DNA of 33,646 nucleotides, from contig NVXP01000022.1 of NCBI GenBank assembly GCA_002733985.1, positions 22,450 to 56,095 of the forward strand, written 5' to 3'. Shown here piece after piece: positions 25,580 through 32,996 of this stretch. Position 1 is the stretch's first letter, and every line of letters begins with the position of its first letter. Source of the stretch: Fluviicola sp. (lineage in GTDB: Bacteria; Bacteroidota; Bacteroidia; Flavobacteriales_D; Crocinitomicaceae). Below the pieces are notes generated by a model. It was not told the DNA's origin and did not search any database. It saw nothing but the letters and a program-made list of their open reading frames with translations. A program made the translations under genes and the position numbers.

Positions 25580-25597
25580 TGAATGACTTATCATTCA
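25580..25597 (-). promoter_or_regulatory. hipBA operator 2
   Basis: TGAATGACTTATCATTCA has the same arms as operator 1. Its centre is 41 bp from that of operator 1, and operator 1 is 94 bp from operator 3. Both distances are close to whole helical turns, so all three sites face the same side of the DNA. Confidence 0.7.
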
Positions 25598-25804
25598 TGA
25601 TCGGGGATGGTCTTTGATTCTTTGAGTATGCTAGGTAAGGTTTGTTGTGTGGTCAAGTTCATGTTTACACTTCATCCTTGGGGACTAATAAAGATATTTC
25701 TACACGATCAGAAAAGACAATTATGCCTTTGAGCAAGCCACTTTTTATGCTTCAAGTACTACGGTACTCGGTCAATATTACTAATTATGTGAGGTGATTT
25801 AAAT

Positions 25805-25830
25805 AAACTTTCAATAGTTATTGAAAGTTT
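25805..25830 (+). promoter_or_regulatory. Inverted repeat, leader copy 1
   Basis: AAACTTTCAATA and its exact complement flank two bases (GT), 12-bp arms in all. The core TTTCAATA-N2-TATTGAAA recurs at 25913-25930. As DNA it is a good operator candidate for the membrane-protein pair; as RNA it would be a hairpin. Confidence 0.55.
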
Positions 25831-25850
25831 AGGAATTATTACTACATTAG

Positions 25851-25928
25851 ATGTATGGAAGAGAACGAATAATAGGATTGAGAGAATATGATCCTATTTT
25901 TTTAAGTTCAATTTTCAATATTTATTGA
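25851..25928 (+). other. 25-codon reading frame resembling a sigma-factor N-terminus (possible remnant)
   Basis: An ATG at 25851 opens MYGRERIIGLREYDPIF..., ending in NIY and TGA at 25926. The pattern (IIxGLRxxDPxxLxxIFxxY in outline) is like the start of region 2 of ECF sigma-70 factors. It contains the hairpin at 25871-25898 and overlaps repeat copy 2. It could be a leader peptide or a truncated sigma-factor gene. The likeness covers about 20 residues only. Confidence 0.3.
25871..25903 (+). terminator. Terminator-like hairpin in the leader of the membrane pair
   Basis: AATAGGAT pairs with ATCCTATT over an 12-base loop, followed by a T-run to 25903. It lies 46 bp before the first membrane-protein gene, so it may act as an attenuator or end an upstream transcript. 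Confidence 0.5.
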
Positions 25929-25932
25929 AAAT
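25911..25932 (+). promoter_or_regulatory. Inverted repeat, leader copy 2
   Basis: ATTTTCAATA and its complement flank TT. The 18-bp core is the same as in copy 1 except for the central two bases; the centres are 104 bp apart. It lies 17 bp before the start at 25949. Confidence 0.55.
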
Positions 25933-25948
25933 ACTAAATACAAGAGAG

Positions 25949-26308
25949 ATGAATTTTAACATAATCGGATATAGCATTTACATCGTAGTTATCATCTACA
26001 TAACCATCTTCATCGGTAAGAAATTTCATTCAAACGGTCGGGTTTTCATACATGAACTCTTTACGAATCACGATTTGTGCGAGGCGGTAAACAATATTCT
26101 CTTGGTCGCCTATTATCTCTTGAATATTGGAAATGCAATTCTCATGATGAGAACATGGCCTCAAATTCAATCCTTCGCCTCATTGATTGAAGCCATTTGT
26201 ACCAACATTGGACAAATCATCTTGCTTCTGGCTGTAATACACTATGTAAATATAATACTGCTCTTGGTGAGCAGAACTCAAATAAATAAAGTAACAATTA
26301 AACACTAG
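25949..26308 (+). CDS. Small integral membrane protein, first of a paralogous pair
   Basis: The 119-residue product has three to four hydrophobic helices: about residues 4-22, 47-65 and 86-108. A polar loop between the first two contains GKKFHSNGRVFIHELF and DLCEAVNNILL, followed by YYLLNIGNAILMM. The second gene encodes the same layout (ARNLFRNSEIFMLEIF, then ATNKLFEIGFYLLNIGYVLLIL), so the two are paralogues and may form a heteromer. I use the ATG at 25949, preceded by GAGAG, rather than a TTG at 25925 that lies within the inverted repeat. I do not recognise the family's function. Confidence 0.8.
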   Translation: MNFNIIGYSIYIVVIIYITIFIGKKFHSNGRVFIHELFTNHDLCEAVNNILLVAYYLLNIGNAILMMRTWPQIQSFASLIEAICTNIGQIILLLAVIHYVNIILLLVSRTQINKVTIKH

Positions 26309-26312
26309 TATC

Positions 26313-26711
26313 ATGGAAAACTCAATGATTATCATCGCGTATGCTACCTACTTACCGATAGCTATTTTGCTCACTTATTATGTCGCTCGAAACCTTTTTC
26401 GGAATTCAGAAATATTCATGCTTGAAATTTTCCGAGGGAAAAAGGACATTGCCCTTGCGACAAACAAACTATTCGAGATCGGCTTTTATTTGTTGAACAT
26501 TGGCTATGTCTTGTTGATTTTAAAAATGACGTACATTAATAATTATCAAGACGTAATAGAGCGAGTGTCTTTCAAATTAGGTGGCGTTTCTATTTACCTT
26601 GGAATACTGCTCTTTTTCAATTTATACTTGTTGTTTCGCGGAAAAAAAGCGTCTAAACAAAATGGTGAAAAAGTAATGGAGGTGCCTAATTCTGACTACC
26701 GTCCAGTATAA
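26313..26711 (+). CDS. Small integral membrane protein, second of a paralogous pair
   Basis: The 132-residue protein has helices at about residues 5-25, 54-72 and 88-109. It repeats the layout of its upstream neighbour, including the segment FYLLNIGYVLLIL, and has an additional charged C-terminal tail (RGKKASKQNGEKVMEVPNS) that is probably cytoplasmic. It starts 4 bp after the stop of the first gene, so the two form an operon, closed by a strong terminator. Function unknown; a role as a small transport, sensor or stator-like pair is possible but unproven. Confidence 0.82.
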   Translation: MENSMIIIAYATYLPIAILLTYYVARNLFRNSEIFMLEIFRGKKDIALATNKLFEIGFYLLNIGYVLLILKMTYINNYQDVIERVSFKLGGVSIYLGILLFFNLYLLFRGKKASKQNGEKVMEVPNSDYRPV

Positions 26712-26742
26712 GCAGAATTGCCTTCGTATCAAGATTTAATAG

Positions 26743-26791
26743 GGAACACCTCCAAACAGATAGTAAACTGTTTGGAGGTGTTCCTTTTTTT
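26743..26791 (+). terminator. Strong intrinsic terminator after the membrane pair
   Basis: A perfect 17-bp stem (26743-26759 with 26768-26784) closes an eight-base loop and is followed by seven T. Confidence 0.92.
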
Positions 26792-26868
26792 GTTTGTAAG
26801 GATTCGGCTAAAATGACGTGCGCCATTACCTGTGATTAAGGTTTGCCAAAAGTATGCTGCTAGAAGAT

Positions 26869-27369
26869 CTATTTCACCTCTCTTGAGTTTGAAAGTGCTT
26901 CGTTAAGTAGTTCAATGGCTCCTTGCTCGTATATCGATTCCACAATTTGAATGTCATCACCTTGTAATTCTCGGATTAACGTTTCGTATTGTTCTAAAGT
27001 CCACCCAGCAGTCTCACTGTTACCTCCTGGTATTTGACGTTTTGAAGCGCTATATCTACATGCCCCTGGAGCAAAGTATATCACGGACCACTTTCTTGAT
27101 TTGAGTTTCGCAAGGAAGTCGTCATCGCTTGTTGTTGGAATGTATTCCGCATTCCCAGTTAATGGAGGAACGATTTCGGAAAATTGTAGTGATAGCTGTG
27201 GATCACAACCACGTGCTAGGATGCTTTTTTTTGAGTTGTCTACTGAAGTAGAGTCTATTTCTTGTGTTGTATTCATATCCGTTTTTTTTTGACCTGTTTG
27301 ACTGTGACAAGACATAACAACCAATAATGTTGCTGTCATCACAAAGTGTTTTGCTTTATTTAATCGCAT
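26869..27369 (-). CDS. Hypothetical lipoprotein with a conserved cysteine-rich motif
   Basis: The 166-residue product has a lipoprotein-type signal with Cys21 after LLVVMS, a Ser/Thr/Asp-rich linker, then a compact domain (about 50-166). It contains RGCDPQL, WSVIYFAPGACRYSASKRQIPGG and WTLEQYETLIRELQGDDIQIVES. The phrase VIYFAPGAC resembles the start of a thioredoxin-like strand and loop, but with only one Cys and no CxxC, so I give no function. The gene has its own promoter-like box 26 bp upstream. Confidence 0.8.
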   Translation of the reverse strand: MRLNKAKHFVMTATLLVVMSCHSQTGQKKTDMNTTQEIDSTSVDNSKKSILARGCDPQLSLQFSEIVPPLTGNAEYIPTTSDDDFLAKLKSRKWSVIYFAPGACRYSASKRQIPGGNSETAGWTLEQYETLIRELQGDDIQIVESIYEQGAIELLNEALSNSREVK

Positions 27370-27386
27370 TGTTGATTAACCTTAAT

Positions 27387-27402
27387 GTGTAGTACAAAGG
27401 TT
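27387..27402 (-). promoter_or_regulatory. Promoter-like box upstream of the lipoprotein gene
   Basis: On the minus strand AACCTTTG followed by TACTACAC resembles the -7 box; 13 bases are identical to 15248-15260 upstream of the SRPBCC gene, with almost the same spacing to the start codon. Confidence 0.35.
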
Positions 27403-27541
27403 GTCAAATCACACTTTTCTTGAAAGGTCAAAAAGGGATAAAGGATGGTGAAAATTGGAGGGTTTTATACCTGAAAATTGGATAGAATGTTGATGTTCTT
27501 AAATGCGTGTTAAGTGTTAGGTATTCTGCGTTTCAAGCACA

Positions 27542-28720
27542 TTATTTTTCAAGCACATTTACTGACCATTCCCAGTTATATGTCTTTTCTAGGCCTGACA
27601 TAGTTTTAAGTCCCACAGTGCCTCGATACGTCTGAAGACCTGTACTTTCTGGTGATATCGTAATAATCCCTAGTCCTTCTTCATAGTGAATTACACCTGA
27701 ACCATCAATAGTAACTTTTGGGCTGTTGTACGAGTCATACGCTGCTACTATTACTGTAATATTAATAGGATTACCTTGGATTACCGTTGATGGTCCAGTA
27801 GCCACGGGTAATATTTCATCAAATCTATAACAGCAATGCCCTATTTTTGATTTCCAATGCGCAAGCGCTAATCTTCTTGCCGATAATACATCATATTGAA
27901 AGGAAGTAAGTGCAGATAAAGCTTCAATAATCGATGTGTTTTCAAAAGTGCTTTTTATCCAATGGTTTCCGCCGTCTTTACTGCTTTCAAGGGTTAACAT
28001 CATGTACAGGTCAATTAATACCTGTCGATCGTCTATTATATTAGCCTTTGATCCGTCTATCATTAATTCAACTTTCGATCTTAAATCTTTCGCTGAGCTA
28101 AACTTGTCGACGTTACTAATCTCTATTTTAAACTTCTGTTTCCCCCAATTATAACTTCCAGTGTGCTCAATTATTTTTTTTCTAAATAGAAGAAGAGTAT
28201 TCCAAAGATTTAAACTTTTTTCAGTTAATGCACCATCAGAATCGAGCATTACCTTGTTAGATATAGTTCTCCCTTTATTATTAATCGCACTGAGATTAAA
28301 CTTGACAGGTTGGGCGCTTTTCCTTGATTCTAATTTTCCCCATAGAATTGAATTATCATCACCCTGCTTTACTTTTTTTAAATCTTCGTTGGATTGTACC
28401 AAAAGTTCGTATTTGATTTCATCAACCAACGCAACAAGGATGTTAGAATAATTTTCAATACTATCCATCTTGCTTAGAAGATATTCTACTTTTTGGAGCT
28501 TTATTCTAGAGTCATCATTTCGTCTTGTTGATTCTATATTCCAATTGACTTCCTCATAATAACCTTGACCAATATCAAATTGAGTCAAACTGGCATCATA
28601 GACATCGCTTTCTAATTTTGCCATCCGCTTCAAAGTAATCTCGTTTTCTGATTTAGTCGAAGTACACCCTACGATAATTCCGATTATTAGTATGTAAGTG
28701 TAAATCAACTGTTTTTTCAT
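27542..28720 (-). CDS. GldM-like lipoprotein lacking the membrane helix and D4 domain
   Basis: The 392-residue product is clearly a diverged relative of GldM (4610-6358). Shared blocks include LWNTLLLFRKKIIEHTGSYNWG (GldM LWDNLNKYRKDIVGLVGTYDWGG), DLYMMLT at 237-243 (GldM 242-248), and DVLSARRLALAHWKSK at 277-292 (GldM 286-301). Two later blocks also match: VIVAAYDSYNSPKVT, and GTVGLKTMSGLEKTYNWEWSVNV (GldM GTVSIKNKSGIEKKEDWTHEI). Instead of the N-terminal transmembrane helix it has a lipoprotein signal ending IVGC (Cys19). It stops where D4 begins in GldM (about residue 400). It thus keeps D1-D3 and cannot insert in the GldL ring or, probably, contact the GldN ring. It lies 53 bp downstream of a VF530 gene. 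Confidence 0.9.
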   Translation of the reverse strand: MKKQLIYTYILIIGIIVGCTSTKSENEITLKRMAKLESDVYDASLTQFDIGQGYYEEVNWNIESTRRNDDSRIKLQKVEYLLSKMDSIENYSNILVALVDEIKYELLVQSNEDLKKVKQGDDNSILWGKLESRKSAQPVKFNLSAINNKGRTISNKVMLDSDGALTEKSLNLWNTLLLFRKKIIEHTGSYNWGKQKFKIEISNVDKFSSAKDLRSKVELMIDGSKANIIDDRQVLIDLYMMLTLESSKDGGNHWIKSTFENTSIIEALSALTSFQYDVLSARRLALAHWKSKIGHCCYRFDEILPVATGPSTVIQGNPINITVIVAAYDSYNSPKVTIDGSGVIHYEEGLGIITISPESTGLQTYRGTVGLKTMSGLEKTYNWEWSVNVLEK

Positions 28721-28740
28721 AGATGAGTTTTATTTGAACA

Positions 28741-28761
28741 TAACGTTTTCGCTAAACTGCG
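28741..28761. repeat. Short repeated motif, copy A
   Basis: Starts TAACGTTTT, then GCTAAA and CTGCG. A near copy with two extra bases lies at 32863-32885. It is placed between the VF530 gene and the GldM-like gene. Confidence 0.4.
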
Positions 28762-28773
28762 TTTTAAAGTAGT

Positions 28774-29142
28774 TCAGGTTTTGTCATCAGCTTTTTTATT
28801 TTTTTGTCCTTTTGGATCTATTCCTTTTTCCAACATCCTTATATAAATATCCTCAACATGCTCTCGAGCCCAATCCATTTTTCTTAAAAATTTCAAGCTT
28901 ACTTTCATTGTAGGGTTGCGCTTGAAACAAAGAATATTAACTTCGTCTGCCAGGTATTTCCAACCATAATGTTCCACCAGACTTTCTAATAGATCGGCTA
29001 GTTTCACCCCATGCAAGGGATGATCGAGTTGTTTTTGGGTAGCTTGTCTCCTAATTTTTTTAGCAGGTGTTTTCTCTTCCTGACCATCCGTCGTATTAGG
29101 TTTGTCAGTGGGCTTGTTCTCGTGATTGTTTTCTGTGTCCAT
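28774..29142 (-). CDS. VF530 family DNA-binding protein
   Basis: The 122-residue protein has a polar, charged N-terminal extension (about 1-38) and a VF530 (DUF2132) domain with [60 protein letters not shown] in outline. Proteins of this family are small and bind double-stranded DNA; the biological role is unsettled. It has no signal peptide. The gene is 53 bp upstream of the GldM-like lipoprotein gene on the same strand and may share its transcript, though a functional link is not evident. Confidence 0.9.
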   Translation of the reverse strand: MDTENNHENKPTDKPNTTDGQEEKTPAKKIRRQATQKQLDHPLHGVKLADLLESLVEHYGWKYLADEVNILCFKRNPTMKVSLKFLRKMDWAREHVEDIYIRMLEKGIDPKGQKNKKADDKT

Positions 29143-29359
29143 TGTTGGCGTTATATTTAATTCCCTGTTTCAGCATTGCTAATAACATCAGAATATGTAC
29201 GATAGAGTACATGTCCCAATAATTCCATCTGATTTCCGACAATAAACGTTTACCAACGACAATCCTCGGGAAAGTTAGAATCCAAAATACACAATATTCC
29301 AGAAATAATTAAAGGGATAAAATGAATTATGCTCCAAGAGCAGGTAAAGCACTACGCTT

Positions 29360-29737
29360 CTAAGAAAGTTTATACTTCTCTTCTAAAATCGAAATAATTT
29401 CAGTCTCGTCAAGGTTTTCCTCGGCTGATTTCAAGCGATGGTATTCCTGTTGAACATATACCGCTAATACTGTCTCTGTCCAGTCAATTGAGTTACCAGA
29501 AGCGTACTCTTGGACGATACTTTTGAACTGTTCAAGATACTTATCCTCAGTACCTTTTTTTGTGAATAATTGAAGTGTCCATTTTGAAACATTCTTCATC
29601 TCAATACCTTCAGTACCATATTTTCCTATTCTCCACTTAATCGTCTTTCCTAAACTGTGAAGTGGGATTCTATATGAAAAATCCATGTTTTCAATGGAAA
29701 TATGGAGAAGGTCATCTTTAACCGAGTGCTTTATCAT
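29360..29737 (-). CDS. Hypothetical cytoplasmic protein
   Basis: I do not recognise this 125-residue protein. It has no signal peptide or membrane helix. The first 60 residues look like a small beta-rich domain (LHISIENMDFSYRIPLHSLG), and the rest is helical and acidic, ending in ETEIISILEEKYKLS. It lies alone between gene-free stretches of about 220 and 240 bp. A TATCTTTG box on the minus strand at 29882-29889 fits a -7 element, with a long leader of some 140 bases. Confidence 0.65.
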   Translation of the reverse strand: MIKHSVKDDLLHISIENMDFSYRIPLHSLGKTIKWRIGKYGTEGIEMKNVSKWTLQLFTKKGTEDKYLEQFKSIVQEYASGNSIDWTETVLAVYVQQEYHRLKSAEENLDETEIISILEEKYKLS

Positions 29738-29975
29738 GATTTTACTATCGTTTCAAAATTATATATGCAATTTTCTTACTGGCTCTGGAATACTTTTTTA
29801 TTCATCAGATTCCCTTTTTAAATATTCGCCAAGAGAGCTGCACTGTATTATCAGTGACGTTTAGGACCAATATTTATTTTGCAAAGATAAGGAAAAGCGA
29901 TGAAGCTTTTGAGTATAGTTTTGTTCAGTTTTAAGGATAACCGAAGCGCAAATTTGCACAGGAGTATTGGGGATG

Positions 29976-30695
29976 TTAGGAACGGATTTTTATTTTCTTT
30001 AAGCCAATCCATTCATGTTCTATATTCTTCATCAGTAATGCGTTATCAAATTTCACTGAACCCTTAGGGAAAATTGCCTCATTTTCAAAAAAACTAGATC
30101 TTACATCCTCGACTTCCAAAAGTGATACTTCCCAATTATATGCTTTCAACTCAAGTCCATCAAAATCATTTTTGTCAGGTGAATATCCAACAGAACCTTC
30201 TTCAAAAAAATCTGAAACACATTGTAAATTTTCGAATATGCTTTCTTTGTTCCAAGTAGTCGTTTCTCTGGCCTTAATTGACAATGATGTCTTATCACGA
30301 CTGACAAATCCGACTTCATAATTCCCATCTTGCTCATTTACCGTAAACTTTGCTAAATGGTGAATCCCAGGGAATATTGTTCCTCCAGCGAAAGCATTTA
30401 ATCTTGAAGAAGTATCTCTTCGTGGGATAAAAACACCTTCTTTTTGAATTCCATTTTCTGTCCATTCAACAGCAATTCGATGAGCTCCATTTTCTGAAGA
30501 AATACCAAATTGCCTAGGCAAACCTTTTGGTCTGATTTCTTTTAGTCTGATTAAGCAAATCCCTGCAATACCTTTTCCGTTTACCAATTTTGGTCTAAAA
30601 GGTTTGGGTAAATAATTTTCTAAGACTTCCTTATCAATTTGGTAGTTGATTAAAATCCGTCTGTCAATTATTCCTTTGATTCGTGGTATTTTCAT
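29976..30695 (-). CDS. DUF2071 domain protein
   Basis: The 239-residue product fits DUF2071: an N-terminal RRILINYQIDKEVLENYLPKPFRPKLVNGKGIAGICLIRL in outline, then PRRDTSSRLNAFAGGTIFPGIHHLAKF and a C-terminal sheet with LLMKNIEHEWIG. The family has an acetoacetate decarboxylase-like barrel by remote similarity, and no activity is known. There is no signal peptide, so it acts in the cytoplasm. Its start codon overlaps (ATGA) the stop of an open tail that seems to belong to the lipoprotein gene upstream. Confidence 0.9.
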   Translation of the reverse strand: MKIPRIKGIIDRRILINYQIDKEVLENYLPKPFRPKLVNGKGIAGICLIRLKEIRPKGLPRQFGISSENGAHRIAVEWTENGIQKEGVFIPRRDTSSRLNAFAGGTIFPGIHHLAKFTVNEQDGNYEVGFVSRDKTSLSIKARETTTWNKESIFENLQCVSDFFEEGSVGYSPDKNDFDGLELKAYNWEVSLLEVEDVRSSFFENEAIFPKGSVKFDNALLMKNIEHEWIGLKKIKIRS

Positions 30696-30787
30696 TTGTT
30701 CTTTTTCAATTGTCGTAAACGTTCTGCAGTCTTAAGGGCCTTTGCTAAGGTTTCATTTTTGGTGACGTCATCTACTGTATTTCTTAA
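30692..30787 (-). pseudogene. Open tail out of frame with the upstream lipoprotein gene
   Basis: A 31-codon open stretch with no start codon reads ...NTVDDVTKNETLAKALKTAER and ends LRQLKKNK-TGA, the TGA overlapping the DUF2071 start (ATGA). It overlaps the end of the lipoprotein gene at 30768-31112 in the +1 frame. Losing one base near 30784-30790 would join both into one protein of about 140 residues. It may be a frameshift, a sequencing error or a remnant. Confidence 0.45.
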
Positions 30788-31112
30788 TCAAATCGTCTTT
30801 TGATTTGTATGTCTTGTATTTGCCATCTATTTTCATTTGATGTATTTGTCCGTTGGTCCATATTGTGTCTACATCACTATTCGCATGAAAAAGGAAAATT
30901 CTATGGGACTTAATATACTTCATTGGTCCACACAATTTTGACTCATTCAAATCAGCGATTAAATCATTTTGAATTTCCGATTTAATTTCAACTTTTTCTC
31001 CAGAATAGCCATTGTCAATTTCAATTTTGGCGATAGTATTATCAATGACCATTCTTTCAGTAGTGGCGCAGGATGATAGTCCGATTAATACGATGTAGAA
31101 TGTTTTTTTCAT
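30768..31112 (-). CDS. Hypothetical small lipoprotein
   Basis: The product is 114 residues, with a lipoprotein signal ending LSSC (Cys15). The start at 31112 gives a standard signal; a second in-frame ATG lies nine bases upstream. The mature part is beta-rich and ends DDLIKKYSR. It has segments such as IAKIEIDNGYSGEKVEIKSEI and IHQMKIDGKYKTY. No family is recognised. It may have lost its true C-terminus through a frameshift (see 30692-30787). It lies 29 bp downstream of the DUF6090 gene on the same strand. Confidence 0.7.
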   Translation of the reverse strand: MKKTFYIVLIGLSSCATTERMVIDNTIAKIEIDNGYSGEKVEIKSEIQNDLIADLNESKLCGPMKYIKSHRIFLFHANSDVDTIWTNGQIHQMKIDGKYKTYKSKDDLIKKYSR

Positions 31113-31141
31113 AGTGATCATGTAATTAAGGTTCAGCGAAA

Positions 31142-31858
31142 CTACTTTTTATCTTTCAGCTCTTTTTCTATATTCTTCAAAAGTGATTTCACCAATTTTA
31201 TGTATTTCTTCCAACCCAAAATCTGATGATACTCAGTCCGGTGTTTAAGTGTCAGAATCGAAATGTACTCTTTGTCCAAGGCCAATGTTTCTATTTTTAA
31301 ATTGGGCAAATGACTTGGCTTATTTAAAATACTACCTATAAACTCCTGTGAAGGAACAAGTGTTTTGAAAAATTGAGGGTAGATATTCTCATAGATCTGC
31401 TTAATCGTATTATTATCAGTATAATTTCTCTTTGTAATTCTATAGTAATTGAATATTTGTTGTCTTATGGAATGAGTCTGAATACAATTGACCGTACCCG
31501 CAGCCATACTTTCATCAAAAGTGCCGCTGTTTAAATCAAAGTGGTTTTCATTTGCGAGCACAAAATTTAGTCTCAAGAATTTATTTACATCGTACTCTTT
31601 TGGCGCGTTTAGGATGGTGAAAATCGTGTCTATTTTGAGTTGTCTTTCTTCAGCACTTCGCACGTTGTTTTCCAATTGAGACATATCATTAGTTAAGTCG
31701 ACACTGAGATTTTGGAGAATTCTTATTTCCTCCTTGTTTTGTTTTGACTGATCACTCCAAGCATTTATTTGAAGTGCAATCAAAATTCCAAATACTATTT
31801 TTATGATTTCACCAAAAGTAGATTTCAGTGATTTAGAAATTTTGCTAGGGTTAGTCAT
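31142..31858 (-). CDS. DUF6090 family membrane-anchored protein
   Basis: The 238-residue product has the typical start of DUF6090: STFGEIIKIVFGILIALQINAWSDQSK, a single N-terminal membrane helix (about 16-35) followed at once by a charged, helical extracytoplasmic part with LQNLSVDLTNDMSQLENNV. It is common in Bacteroidota and without a known function. It is probably anchored in the inner membrane with its C-terminal domain in the periplasm. It lies 29 bp upstream of the small lipoprotein gene and may form an operon with it. Confidence 0.87.
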   Translation of the reverse strand: MTNPSKISKSLKSTFGEIIKIVFGILIALQINAWSDQSKQNKEEIRILQNLSVDLTNDMSQLENNVRSAEERQLKIDTIFTILNAPKEYDVNKFLRLNFVLANENHFDLNSGTFDESMAAGTVNCIQTHSIRQQIFNYYRITKRNYTDNNTIKQIYENIYPQFFKTLVPSQEFIGSILNKPSHLPNLKIETLALDKEYISILTLKHRTEYHQILGWKKYIKLVKSLLKNIEKELKDKK

Positions 31859-31948
31859 GTTTCTTATTATTAATTTTCTTTAAACCGTCAAAATGTAAAC
31901 TTGGCGGACTGGGTTAGTATGCACCACCTTTCGATTTGATTTAAAAGC

Positions 31949-32815
31949 CTATTTATTCTTCAAAAAATCCTTCGCAGTATCACACCAATGCTCCGCCAAA
32001 ACTTTTCTGTTCGCGCCAATTCCTTGAGCTAGATGTAAAGCGACTCCCATGATCATCACAGAAGCATCGTGAAGTTCTTGGTTCGTATTCAAAGCGCTAA
32101 ATTTTTCTTGAGCCTTGACTTGAAGCAATTCAGTGTGTTTTTGAACAAAGTTGATCGGATCTACACAGTCATTTGATATTTCAGGAATCATCAAACAATC
32201 CAACCATTCATGACCGATTCGATTTGCCAAGACTTCAGGAGATTCATTGCCCATAACTTCCCAAAGTGGTAGCGTTTTTGTGTCGCCAGATTCAGCCAAA
32301 CCGGTGTCGAGGAATAGCTCAAATGCCATATCCGCTAAATTTTGCATCAACTCTAAATACGCGTCTTGTGCCTTTTCGAAGTGCTCAGTTTCTTGCCCCT
32401 GAAGGTATTCGCCAACACTTAAATGAGGTAATTTTACAACTTCTGGACAGCCTTCCAAACATGGGAATTTAGCTCCTTGATAGATGTAGTGAACCTCGTT
32501 GCTGTGTATCTGCCTACCAATTGGAAATAAGCGACACGCCAAAGGACGTCCCAAGTGCACGCTACACCCAAATCCATCTACGTATTGACTGCACGCTTTC
32601 TTGTTTTTCCATCCCGCTTTACCATCGAATCTCAATTTAGTTCCGCCATACTCAGTATAAAGATCACGAAATTCCCTCGGCGTATTTTTTTTCTCCTTGG
32701 CAAGAGAAAACAACTCCCATGGATTGAGTAGCACTAAATTCCCGTGACAACAGGTTCCTGAGCGTGTGCAAGTGAGAGGTAATATGTCTTCTAGACTGAG
32801 TTGAGTTGTTTGCAT
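31949..32815 (-). CDS. YkgJ family cysteine cluster protein
   Basis: The 288-residue protein has the cysteine pattern of the YkgJ (CxxCxxCC-type) family: Cys16, Cys22-Cys23, Cys75, Cys84, Cys94 and Cys119/Cys123. The family phrases GTCCHGN, GCSVHLGRPLACRLFPIG and the like are visible. The cysteines probably bind zinc or an Fe-S cluster; the role is unknown. The C-terminal half (about 150-288) is helical with no recognised domain. It has no signal peptide and appears to be transcribed alone. Confidence 0.9.
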   Translation of the reverse strand: MQTTQLSLEDILPLTCTRSGTCCHGNLVLLNPWELFSLAKEKKNTPREFRDLYTEYGGTKLRFDGKAGWKNKKACSQYVDGFGCSVHLGRPLACRLFPIGRQIHSNEVHYIYQGAKFPCLEGCPEVVKLPHLSVGEYLQGQETEHFEKAQDAYLELMQNLADMAFELFLDTGLAESGDTKTLPLWEVMGNESPEVLANRIGHEWLDCLMIPEISNDCVDPINFVQKHTELLQVKAQEKFSALNTNQELHDASVMIMGVALHLAQGIGANRKVLAEHWCDTAKDFLKNK

Positions 32816-32862
32816 TTTGGGTGTATACGAAGGTAATTTGTTTTTGTGCTTATCGTCAAATC

Positions 32863-32977
32863 TAACGTTTTGGCTAAAAACTGCGGGGCTATTAACTAGA
32901 ATCTGTCTTTCGAAGATAGTAATAGTTTTTAACTAGAATTGATGTCTCGAAGCAGGGAATTCGTATAGATGTTAGCG
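32863..32977. repeat. Imperfect inverted-arm element in the spacer (attC-like shape, uncertain)
   Basis: The left end (TAACGTTTTGGCTAA...CTGC) and the reverse of the right end (TAACATCTATACG...CTGC) pair partly over about 23 bases, strongest at CTAAC and CTGC. The gene-strand end GTTAGAT fits the integron core GTTRRRY. Two copies of TTAACTAGAAT (32892 and 32929) lie inside. It follows the GyrI-like gene. Confidence 0.3.
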
Positions 32978-32996
32978 TATGTTAAGCGTATCTGTT

